Positions 10,785 through 19,969 of a DNA stretch of 64,000 nucleotides are shown here, in pieces; the stretch's first letter is position 1; the number at the start of each line of letters is the position of its first letter. The DNA is from Rotaria socialis (lineage: Eukaryota; Rotifera; Eurotatoria; Philodinida; Philodinidae). A model generated the notes under the pieces. That model was not told the origin of the DNA, ran no database searches, and saw only the letters and a list, made by a program, of their open reading frames with translations. The DNA is taken from NCBI GenBank assembly GCA_905331475.1, contig CAJNYU010004514.1:124001-188000 (forward strand), in the 5' to 3' direction. The position numbers and the translations under genes are program-made.

Positions 10785-13726
10785 ATGAGTTCAACTGTTT
10801 CTTCTGTATTTTGTGCTAGTAATATATCAGGTCACCATAAATTAAATAATGAAATTAATCTTTATGAAGTATTTTCATTATCAAAGAATAATCCAATAAT
10901 AGCATCAGCATTTAATAGCTGTTACCAAAAAGCACTTCTTTCATTAAATGAACACATTGAAGGAATAGATACAACAACAGTATCATCTTTCAAACGATCA
11001 ACATATGATGTAAATGAAGATGACTTTGATACAACTGTTTTTCCAAAACGTTCATTCACACCATCATCAACAGCCATATGCCAATGGCAACATGAACAAT
11101 TCTTAAAGGAAAAATTTATTCGAATACTTATTCCAATTGTTGCAGTAAATATGTATTCGATTGTTTTACATTGGCTTGAACTTGAATTAAAAAATGAAGA
11201 AGAGCGTGAAAGTAGAAATGAACAAAACAAAAATGATTTAAAAAATAAAATATATGAATTAAAATCAATGGAAAATTCAATTGATGTTGATAAATTATAT
11301 GAATTTAGTGGAAATTCCAAAGATATCTTGATTGAACAAGTCGATTGGAAATTTGTTGCAACAAAAATAAGAAGTAAAGGTGGCTTTAAATATTTTGATG
11401 AATTTGCTTTAAAACGTATGTGGAAACATCGATGTCAATATGGATTAAAGAACTCATGGTCTGACCAAGAAGATACAATTTTAAATCAATTAGTTGAACA
11501 GTTCGGTTTTGGAAAATGGAATGAAATTTCACAACATGAAATGTTTCAAGTAAAATATATTTGCCAAGAAAACTACAGAAATTTACAATGACTTATTTTA
11601 TTAAGAAAAATAAAAAATCAGCTTATATGTGTTCACAACGATATATGTCGACAGCGAACAAAGCATTTTCAAAAAGGTAAAGAAAAATGAAGTTAGAAAG
11701 TTTTTTTCAGAAATTAAAATAAGTTCATCTGTTTGATTTTCACATCAAAGAAAGCAAAATAAATGAGTTTTATCAATTTTTAAGTTTTAAGAATAGCTAA
11801 TATTTTTTCTATTATGTTTATTTATATACATATAAAAAAAGAAAACTATTTGATTTTATAATAGTTGTAATCGAATACTTTTTGTTATAATAGATGTATA
11901 GAATTAATATTTTCAATCCTTAAAATTAGTATCCATATAGCATTCGACATTGTAATAAAACAAAATCATGGTTTTAGAGCAATAAGAGTAAACTCAACAT
12001 ATTTCAATTGGTAACGTTATGGAGCATTGTTAGAAATGGAGTCGATTCATATTCTACTAAATAAGTATACTAAATTCATGAGATCATTCTTTTTTATTTA
12101 ACTTAGTCTTATAGATTAATTAGTTTTTGAGTTAAGTGGATTATTGATCACAAATACATCGTATATTACTGAAAAACACATACACTCTATGCTATGGATC
12201 AAATTTGAGATCAAAGATATCTTCTTTGTTGAAGATTAAAAGATAACTTTCTTGAAAACACTGTGTGAAGAACAAAAATTATTGTAGAATGAAACAACAT
12301 TGATTCAATCAATAGTCAATACGGATGATATGAACTTTTTTTTAAACTGAAGTTAATTATTTGATTGTCAATTTTAATGAGTTGTAAGACAACAATTAAT
12401 TTATGATATCGAACCAAGTAAATATCATATTGTCTTATAAATCTAATTAAATTACTAAAGTTTAAAATTTTTTTCTTCTGTTTTTCTCCTTGTTTCAAAT
12501 AAGTTATAATTGGAACGTATGCTAATCAATGAATATATATAATTTGATAATTAATATACTAAAATCAATCAAAACTAATGTAATTACAGAGACTAGAAAG
12601 TATATAAATGTGGATTATAATGTTAAAGTATCTCATTAGAAAATGTCAAAAATTAGTTTCTAGATATTTTTCGGTCTATTGAATAAGCATTGCATTAATG
12701 ACCTATCTTTTTATTCTAATATAATGTTAAGGATTGTAATAAACAAACTTAACAATGTGAGAATTAATAAAATGTTGTTCAACGTATCATTTAGTATTCT
12801 TAAAAGCACCTTTAAGCAGACTAAAAATACTTACTGTAATAATGTATCAGGTCAACTCTAGCATGCTATAATTAACATGTCGAATGAATATTTTCGCAAA
12901 AGTTATTTTAATTTTCATTTATTGAATCATAAATAAAAATCTATTCACTCTCTAAGAGGTTTCCTTTCAAAACAGAGATGTTTCCAAATTCGATATATTT
13001 CTATATAATTATTGAATATTTTATTTATGCACACGTATACAATTATAGTTCTGTTCACATTAACTTTTTCTTAGAGTATGATGAAAACATTACATTAGAT
13101 AAAAGATTGAAATATTTTTCAAGTTAAAAACAACGTCGATTACACAACCATTGAATATTCATGATTTTTTTTTCTAATAATAGAACTATATTTTGTTGGA
13201 AATAAATTTCTATTTGCCAATCTTTACAAATATTTGACAGCTATCATTGAATGAAAAATAATAACAACAACAATATCAGAAATCATTAATCATCATGGGC
13301 ATAAAAGCTCATTAAATTCATTTCTTTTAATATTCTAGACGATTCACGCAAAATGAAAAAGATCTTTTGTCATCGATGTACAAACATCGCTGCTCAGTAA
13401 TAAAAGATTATCGATTTTGTGTTTCTTATGCTTCTTATTTACTTGGTGATCGTTGTCTACCTGAAGTCACTCACGTATGGGCATATATTAATCCTGATAT
13501 TAAAAAAAACCCATTTACACCAGAAGAAGATGCTATTTTACTTCAATACATCAATAAAAATCAATCGATTTGCTGGGCTATATTAGTCGCTAGCCATCTG
13601 CCTGGTCGATCAGCGATTCAATGTCGACAACGTTATTTTCAACTGACTAAACCTCAATCGAGTAAAAAGGCAAAACGAACAAATAAAAAAGTACATGTAA
13701 ACAATAATCATTTGAAAATCGTGTGA
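10785..13726 (+). CDS. SNAPC4: SNAPC4-like Myb-repeat protein (snRNA-activating complex)
   Basis: Likely large DNA-binding subunit of the SNAPc factor, which recognises the proximal element of snRNA promoters for Pol II/III. Three exons join in frame: 10785-11549, 11606-11676, 13339-13726, giving about 406 aa. The N-terminal 180 residues are acidic or Ser-rich and include a long charged helix (LELELKNEEERESRNEQ). Myb-type segments follow: VDWKFVATKI...KRMWKHRCQYGLKNSW (half repeat), SWSDQEDTILNQLVEQFG...W, SAYMCSQRYMSTANKAFSKR, RFTQNEKDLL, and a last repeat NPFTPEEDAILLQYI...GRSAIQCRQRYF, then a basic tail (SSKKAKRTNKK). Exon 2 encodes only 24 residues. The product is much shorter than vertebrate SNAPC4, with few Myb repeats and no long C-terminal region. 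The 1.66-kb second intron is exceptional among the short introns here. Another Myb/SANT protein is possible, but the half-repeat arrangement favours SNAPC4. Confidence 0.82.
11677..13338 (+). other. Long AT-rich intron of the SNAPC4-like gene
   Basis: The donor is AAAAAG|GTAAAG and the acceptor TATTCTAG|AC; the Arg codon is split across it (AG|A). At 1,662 nt it is about 30 times longer than the gene's first intron (56 nt). I see no exon, RNA gene or recognisable transposon end inside. Confidence 0.75.
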
Positions 13727-13851
13727 AATTTAAAAAAAATTTTCTGTGTGTTACGGTGATGTCGACATAATACCATTATTTTCTTCATATCCTCTATTGT
13801 CTTTCTTATCTTCTTTAATCACTAATGGTACTTTCTCTTCTCATTCTTGTG

Positions 13852-13878
<27 letters not shown>
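13852..13878. repeat. (TA)n microsatellite
   Basis: An uninterrupted TA run of about 13 units lies just downstream of the SNAPC4-like stop codon. Confidence 0.95.
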
Positions 13879-13882
<4 letters not shown>

Positions 13883-13930
13883 ATCGCTATTATTGTATTT
13901 ATTCCTATTAAATCAAGATCGTGTGTACAC

Positions 13931-15363
13931 CAGCAGTGGAGCCAGGAAGAGGCTAAGCAGGCTCAGCCTCCCCTAGTCATGTTTTTGAACGATATATTTT
14001 GTGATATAAAGATGCATTAATCTTCGCAATTAAATATTTGAATACTTGAATTATTGTGTGGTGCTCATAGCTGTTTCGAACTAAAATAAAATATTGTAAA
14101 TGTAATTTTCAACCAGGTTCTAGAGATTATAATATATCCTTCCAAAACCTAGCTAATAATTGCAACATTTTTAGCTACGATTTTGTTCACTGCCGCTCAA
14201 CTAGAATGCTTTTCTGACGAGTCCAAAATTATTCTATGGCTAACGTTTTGTGCTTTACTTTTGAAGATGAGCTTATAAGTGCTGTGCGTATTTTTATTCA
14301 AATATAGCAAAGGGCTATGTGCAGAGCGTGAAAAGTCACTTTCAACGGTGTGCTAACATTTTTTTGTTTAAACTTTAAGCTACTTCACGAAGATGTTAGG
14401 AATTGTGGCAGATCGTTATTTTCTGGAGCGGATACTTCCTGAAGAAATGGGATATTGAACAAAACTGCAGCTTTTAATCAAGTAATTCTACCAATGGGGA
14501 AACGGTGGACTTGAAATAGAATAATAAGTCAAAATTAGGTCAAAGTACAGGTTAGCAGTAACTAAAAATAGCACTCAAGTAGTCCGAAATAATAACAAGT
14601 AGCTGCGCAACTTTGATATAACTTCAAATCCTAAGTCCACCGCTTTCCCCCTTGAATTGTAAACGCAGTCACCAAGAGCTCCTCTCAACGCAAAATGATT
14701 TTCGATGAAAATTCGGTTTTTAGAAATGAGTATTTGTGGTGCACAGAAACTGAGATGCCTGAGGAAAGACCGAAAACAAATTTAACATAGTACATTTTCA
14801 CGGTATCTTTAGTTCTGCAAGCTGATTTATAAGACAGGATACGAAGTTTTCGTTTCGAATTGCAAATCAGAATACAAAAATGAGCAGGAAAAGTTTTTAT
14901 CTTAACCTATTTATTTGATTTTCTCAAGACTATTTCACTAATGGCTTCTAGAACAAAACAGAGAATTCTAGACTAGTGTCCAAAACGAGCACCATATTTC
15001 GATATTAATTCATTATAGTTTTGGGCTAGTCGAAACTACTTTCAGTTGTGTGAAAGATGAAAAAACGTTACGCCTGAAAACTTTCCGAACATCTATTAAT
15101 ATATTTTTCGATTAGATAAAAACACATATTTCAAAAATCCCTTTTGATATGATAGATAGTTGACAAACAGCAAAAGCCAAGTTATAAAAACTTTTTGAGT
15201 TTCGACTGATTCTTTTCAACTTTTTTTCTTTTTTCGTCATTAAAAACATGCATCAGTTTGACGTAACTTTGGATAAATACAAAAACAATTTGTCGTATGA
15301 CTTTCCGTCGGTGAATGGGTTCAGCGTTCCTCCCGCTTGCCCAAAACTCTGGCTCTGCCACTG
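13931..15363. mobile_element. Non-autonomous hAT-type element with 8-bp target duplication
   Basis: The left end CAGCAGTGGAGCCAGG and the right end, read backwards, CAGTGGCAGAGCCAG form short imperfect inverted repeats. Both sides are flanked by the identical 8-mer GTGTACAC (13923-13930 and 15364-15371). An 8-bp duplication with CAG...CTG ends is the hallmark of hAT transposons. The 1,433-bp interior has no transposase-like frame. It contains a nested element at 14492-14655. Its subterminal AGGCTCAGCCTC also occurs in the element at 52029-52330. Confidence 0.85.
14492..14655. mobile_element. CAAGGGGGAAA-ended MITE (copy 2), nested
   Basis: The left end reads CAATGGGGAAACGGTGGACTT and the right end, inverted, TCAAGGGGGAAAGCGGTGGA. 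The shared GGGGAAA.CGGTGGACTT gives about 25-bp inverted repeats around 110 bp of unique sequence. It lies inside the hAT-type element and is therefore younger than it. Confidence 0.7.
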
Positions 15364-15822
15364 GTGTACACGTACAGCTATACACATGCATGCATCAACA
15401 AAACGAAATAAGATAATATAACTATAACAGTGAGCACTGATCTTTTCGAAGTATCGAATAAAGTCGGTATATTGACTAAGACCAAGTAAGAAAATATCAC
15501 ATTTAACTTTTTTCAGTTTGACTATGAAGTAAAAAGAATAGATTACCGAGGTCAAAGAGAACGGCCCTTAAACGATCTTGTGACGGTGAAGTACGGCAAC
15601 GTTTCCGATGGCCATACAAGAAGCACCGTAACGAACATCGTAAGCGTTACGTATTTTAGTCGTACTTTTAGATATCTGTCAAACGATCAGAAGACACACC
15701 TTTCAAATGCAAAAAAGTTTTCCATTTATTTTTGTAGGGAGCACACCAAAACGGTCGACATTGTTTTGGGAAATAAACTTCAATTATCAATTTAATACAA
15801 TTCTTCAATCGTGGCGCCGATA

Positions 15823-16180
15823 CCCAAGAGAATGATTCCGATAGTCGGATCATATCGGATTCGTGCCGGAATCCGATAGAATATAGTCTGGATTTCAGTA
15901 AACTGACGAAATTCTATCGGGATCCGGGTGTGAGACCTACAATTCGAACCTTAGTGTTGGAATCCGATAGGTTCCAGTGTCGGAATTTAACGGAATCCAA
16001 TGAACGCGTTTGATCCATGTGTTCTGTTGACACCAGATGCTTATTAATTGGTAATTAAGAAAATGTTTTTTTTCCATCGGATCCATTAGTAGATTCTGGA
16101 CCAGGAATCCGATCGCATTTTGTTGGTTTGTCGGGTCCCATGAGATCCAATAGAATCCACTGTCGGATTCATTCATCTGT
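15823..16180. mobile_element. CCCAGG-family MITE, copy A1
   Basis: Starts CCCAAGAGAATGATTCCGAT and ends GTCGGATTCATTCATCTG, the degenerate inverted-repeat pair CCCAGGWGAAT. The interior is full of TCGGAAT/ATCCGAT motifs, so it is self-complementary at many points. It carries TGTGTTCTGTTGACACCA, also found in copy A2. The flanking minus frame at 15937-16176 is a by-product. It aligns along its length with 18315-19254 (minus that copy's insertions) and with 47110-47453. Confidence 0.75.
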
Positions 16181-16599
16181 GATATAAAAAAATTGGTGCA
16201 ATATGAGAATCTACTTAAAATAAGATTTTAGTTTGGTTTGCAACACAATTACGAGGGTTTTACTTAATTTTCATCTTTTCTTATTGTCCTTTTTTTCTAT
16301 TGATTCGTTTCAAACAAAAGCATGTAGAGAAGTCAAAAACGTTGAGGTCGTTTAAGTAAGATATTCATTTGAATATTTTCTAAGCTCTTGGATCTTTGCT
16401 TTTTTTGTCAGCTAGGAAGTGACTTAATCAGCATCATACCATTATTGGTTTCTCATTAGCTTCTTTTTATTTTAGTTTGGTTTTGCATGAAAAAAAACTT
16501 CCTTGAAACCGAAACAGCAAGGACTTGCATATTTTTGAATAATATCTATAGACTTCTGGAGCACAAGACAGTGAGTCAATATCAAGAGTAAGCAATAGA

Positions 16600-16870
16600 A
16601 AACCGATGCATTTACGACCGTAAACGATTCAAAATCCAGTTCGCAAGCAGCTACGGTAGTTCTTGTAAACGATCTGCATACGCTACCGCACACGGTACGG
16701 AAAAATACGCTCGCATTACTGCCCATGTTACACGGGCAAATACGACACCGTCATGGGCCGTATTTTCATCGTAATCGGTCATTAGTGCACCGTATGGCCA
16801 TCGTTTACCCCCTTAAACGACGCCGTAATGTCGTTCTTTTGATGAACCTGGATAAAATCATTCAGTCAGT
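16600..16870. repeat. CGTAAACG/CGTTTACG-rich patch
   Basis: A GC-richer patch repeats CGTAAACGAT, GTAAACGATC, CCGTATTTTC, CGTTTACCC and AAACGACGCCGTAA in both orientations. Similar wording occurs at 15575-15660, 17195-17265 and most densely at 19762-19945. No clean unit length is visible. It is probably the subterminal region of transposon copies. Confidence 0.5.
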
Positions 16871-17269
16871 AAAAGAGAAGCTTCTGTTTTTTTTTATTGC
16901 AGATCCATCCTGTTCGTTTCAGTAATAATATTCAATGGTTACAAAAGCAATCAATTCATATTCAAAAATTTTCAAACAGTATTATTCAAAACCTCATTGA
17001 TTCACCTACAGAAATTAATAATTGAAATGCATTGCAAAAAAATTTAATTATTAATGAAGAAATTTAATATCGAAGCAAAATCAACTCAGGTCCAAAAAAA
17101 CAGCCCATAAACCGCCTCAAAACAATGCAAAATGTCAGAAACTGGTGTCGTTATCCTTCAGCTGGGAAAATGTTTAAAATAGTGTTAAAGACGATAGCCG
17201 TTCCCTAGTAAAAGTACGGTCGATAAAACGGGCTGACGTACTACGGCGAAATAAGGTGAAAATTAATGC

Positions 17270-18053
17270 AGTATTTTACTGTTTTACAGCTGTTTCAGAC
17301 CTTTTACGAAACCGATTCAGATGATCGGAATGATCGCGTTGGAAAATCGCGAAAACTTTACCATAAAGAGAGTTACTTCTTAAATTTAACAACACAACGG
17401 TGACTATCGATGAATCTATGCAAAATTTTCTTAATAATATGCTGTATAAATAATCTTTTCTTTTTTTTGCCTCTTGCCCATTTTATGAACATATGACATG
17501 AAACTTGTTTATACATTCAATAAAAACAAAGGTAAAGAAAAAATATATATACCAAAATACTGTTGTTCTCCTCTCTTTATGGTATTCTAATGAGATTTAT
17601 GCTTTTTTTGTAGTCAAAACGGAAGAAGAAAAACAAGAAATAATCACAGTGATGATGAAGGACGTTGCTCATTTTTATAAGCATGAAGTAAACGTTTTTT
17701 CAATGGTACACTGTGACCTGATGATGGTAACGATAACAATTCATTTGATTGAGTTGATATAGTAGAATGTGATCGTTGCATTGGAATTTCATATGTATCT
17801 GGTCGATTATGAATCGTCTTAAAATAAAAGAAAGTAAAAGAACATATTCTAACGTAAGATAGAAAATGTCATAGACTAAGTTTTTTTACTTTAGAATAGG
17901 TCATAAATATGTCGTGTTTTTTCTTTCTTACTCTATATCTAATGTTTAGGTACTACTGAAAGTCTACTAAATATTTGTCTGCAAGACACAACTATTTTGG
18001 TTCACAAATGATCTTTGTTTTCATTTGGGTATGTTGCTTATTTTTCAATATAA
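17270..18053. other. No gene seen
   Basis: AT-rich sequence with one modest plus frame (17505-17762) lacking family resemblance and starting in low-complexity sequence. No element boundaries were recognised. Confidence 0.45.
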
Positions 18054-18294
18054 CCCAGGTCGAGCATCCCAGCCACCGGATCCCGTAGGATATTCCAGGA
18101 AATATGCGGGAAAGTCACCATATCCTGCAGGAAAACACGAGAAATCGCTGGAACATGGAAACAGTATTCCGGTAAAGAATACAACCGGGCTTGATCGGAG
18201 AAAATTCGAAAATTTTCCAACCGAAATACAGCTTCCACAAAATCAAGGGAACTACCCGGAACCGGCCATTTCCAGGCCGGACTCTTCGACCTGA
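18054..18294. mobile_element. CCCAGGTCGA-ended MITE
   Basis: The left end CCCAGGTCGAGCATCCCAGC and the right end, read backwards, CTCAGGTCGAAGAGTCCGGC are inverted repeats of about 15 bp. The interior has further inverted pairs such as GGAAAATTC/GAATTTTCC-like and CCGGAACCGGCC. The overlapping plus frame at 18025-18294 and the minus frames there arise from the element and have no protein signal. Confidence 0.7.
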
Positions 18295-18495
18295 GAATCT
18301 CATTGATAGAAGCGTTCAGGAGAATAGTTCCGATAGTAGGATCCTATCGGATTCGTGTCGGAATCTTTATCGGATATATTATGGGTTTCATTAAACTGAG
18401 GAAATCTTATCGGTATCCGGGTGTGAAGCCTACAATCGGAACCTTAGTGTTGGAATCCGATAGGTTCCAGTGCCGAATTTTACCGGAATCCAACA

Positions 18496-18796
18496 CCCAG
18501 GACAAACAATCAGATACTAAGATCTGATAAGAATCTGAATCTGATCTTGTATGATCTTACAAGATCATACGAAAATCATACAAAAAATCGTAGTCTCTGA
18601 GATCATATATCAAGTCGGACAGTCAGATTCTTGAAAGATCTTATTAATGTGTAGGATCTTTCAAGAATCTGACTGTCTGGCTTGATATAAAATCTCAGAG
18701 ACTACGATTTTTTGTCAGATTCTTGTAAGATTTCGCCCATATTCAAAGATCTTGTATGTATTTCATAAGATCTTATGTCAGATTTTTCAACCTGGG
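18496..18796. mobile_element. Hairpin MITE B1 nested in A2
   Basis: Ends CCCAGGACAAACAATCAGAT and, inverted, CCCAGGTTGAAAAATCTGAC. The centre is a long, nearly perfect hairpin: AAAAAATCGTAGTCTCTGAG (about 18584) pairs with CTCAGAGACTACGATTTTTT (about 18692), and CAGATTCTTGAAAGATC pairs with GATCTTTCAAGAATCTG around a 10-15 base loop. No coding frame. Confidence 0.85.
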
Positions 18797-18839
18797 CATA
18801 AGCATTCTACTGATGTGTTCTGTTGACACCATATGCTTA

Positions 18840-19125
18840 CTCAGGTCGAGCAATCATATTGTAAGATCTTATCAGATCTTGCATCTGATCTTATGTGATC
18901 TTGCACGATCATACGAAAATCATACAAAAAATCGTAGTCCCTGAGATCTTAGATCAGGTCGAACAATCAGATTCTTCAAAGATCGTATTAATCTGTAAGA
19001 TCTTTCAAGAATCTGATTGTGAGAGTGCGAGTTGATCTAAGATCTCAGAAACTACGATTTTTTGTCAGATTCTTGTAAGATTTCGCCCGTATGCCAAGAT
19101 CTTGTGTCAGACTTTTCGACCGGGG
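18840..19125. mobile_element. Hairpin MITE B2 nested in A2
   Basis: A second copy of the B1 element, ends CTCAGGTCGAGCAATCATAT and, inverted, CCCCGGTCGAAAAGTCTGAC. It shares the AAAAAATCGTAGTC...GACTACGATTTTTT stem and the GATCTTTCAAGAATCTG hairpin with B1, with scattered differences. It therefore looks like an independent insertion or a diverged duplicate. Confidence 0.8.
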
Positions 19126-19429
19126 TATTCATTGGTGATGAAGAAAATGTTTTTTTCCGTCGAATCCGTTAGTAGGTGCGTGATCAGGAATCTGATCGAA
19201 TTTTGTCGGCTGGTCGGATTCGATAGGATTCACTGTCGGATTCATTCACCTGGGAGGATCCATACGACAGTCCGAATTAAATGATTAGCATTTGTTCTAA
19301 CTTAATGAGATAGATGAATTTGATGATGCATATATTAAAATAAGTAGCTGCTTTTATTAATCATTGCATATCAAATGATTTTGAAATTTGACATAGTTTA
19401 GATGTTCAATGGTATGATACAGAGGGTGT

Positions 19430-19661
19430 GGGTGTGGGACTATCCCACCAAATCCTGTCCCGGGACGGGACAAATCAATTTATTAAAACGTCCCGCGAAG
19501 CTTTTATCATGTATCGTTATCACCCATTGTTCTGCTATTATTCTAACTTTAGTTAACTTCAGCTCCTATTCTTAATATTCTATAATTTCTCTTATTTAAT
19601 TTATCTATTTATCGATAATATATAGCGACTTTATCGAGGCACGTCCATGATTCTAATTAGT
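19430..19661. mobile_element. Partial copy of the GC-ended element at 51.7 kb
   Basis: From GTGGGACTATCCCACCAAAT onward (with CGGGACGGGACAAATCAATT and TAGCGACTTTATCGAGGCAC) this matches 51747-51990 almost base for base until the assembly gap. The right part is lost in the gap. Confidence 0.8.
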
Positions 19662-19761
19662 NNNNNNNNNNNNNNNNNNNNNNNNNNNNNNNNNNNNNNN
19701 NNNNNNNNNNNNNNNNNNNNNNNNNNNNNNNNNNNNNNNNNNNNNNNNNNNNNNNNNNNNN
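19662..19761. other. Assembly gap (100 N)
   Basis: Exactly 100 unknown bases, a typical fixed-size scaffold join, so the true distance between the flanking repeats and the next gene is unknown. Confidence 0.99.
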
Positions 19762-19945
19762 CATCGTTTACTTTCTCCGTATTTTTACGATAGTCGTAAA
19801 AGGCGAAAGTTTACGGTCAGTGTTTACGATTAACGTAATACGCCGTAAAACGTCGTATATGGCTGCCGTAAACGGCCACTGTAAACGAATGCCGTTTTCC
19901 AACGTAAATGATTGGTGTACGACCGTTTACGGCCGGGCAGGAACG
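19762..19945. repeat. Dense CGTAAACG/CGTTTACG motif cluster
   Basis: In under 200 bases the core GTAAACG or its complement CGTTTAC occurs many times (ATCGTTTACTTT, AGTTTACGGTCAG, GCCGTAAACGGCCAC, TGTAAACGAATG, GACCGTTTACGGCC), several in palindromic pairs. It abuts the 5' end of the transposase-like gene and may be the subterminal repeat of an element that once carried it. Confidence 0.6.
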
Positions 19946-19969
19946 ACCTGGGTCCTAATGAAAGTCAAC

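Larger units (their letters stand above)
18315..19254. mobile_element. CCCAGG-family MITE, copy A2, with two nested insertions
   Basis: Starts TTCAGGAGAATAGTTCCGAT and ends GTCGGATTCATTCACCTGGG. Comparison with A1 shows the same backbone (CCTTAGTGTTGGAATCCGAT, TGTGTTCTGTTGACACCA, GAAGAAAATGTTTTTT-like) interrupted twice, by 18496-18796 and 18840-19125. Backbone pieces 18797-18839 and 19126-19254 continue in register with A1. Confidence 0.8.

Noticed and set aside
18025..18294. 89-residue plus frame with mirrored minus frames
   Set aside because: It coincides with a MITE whose inverted ends create the mirrored frames; no protein family signal.
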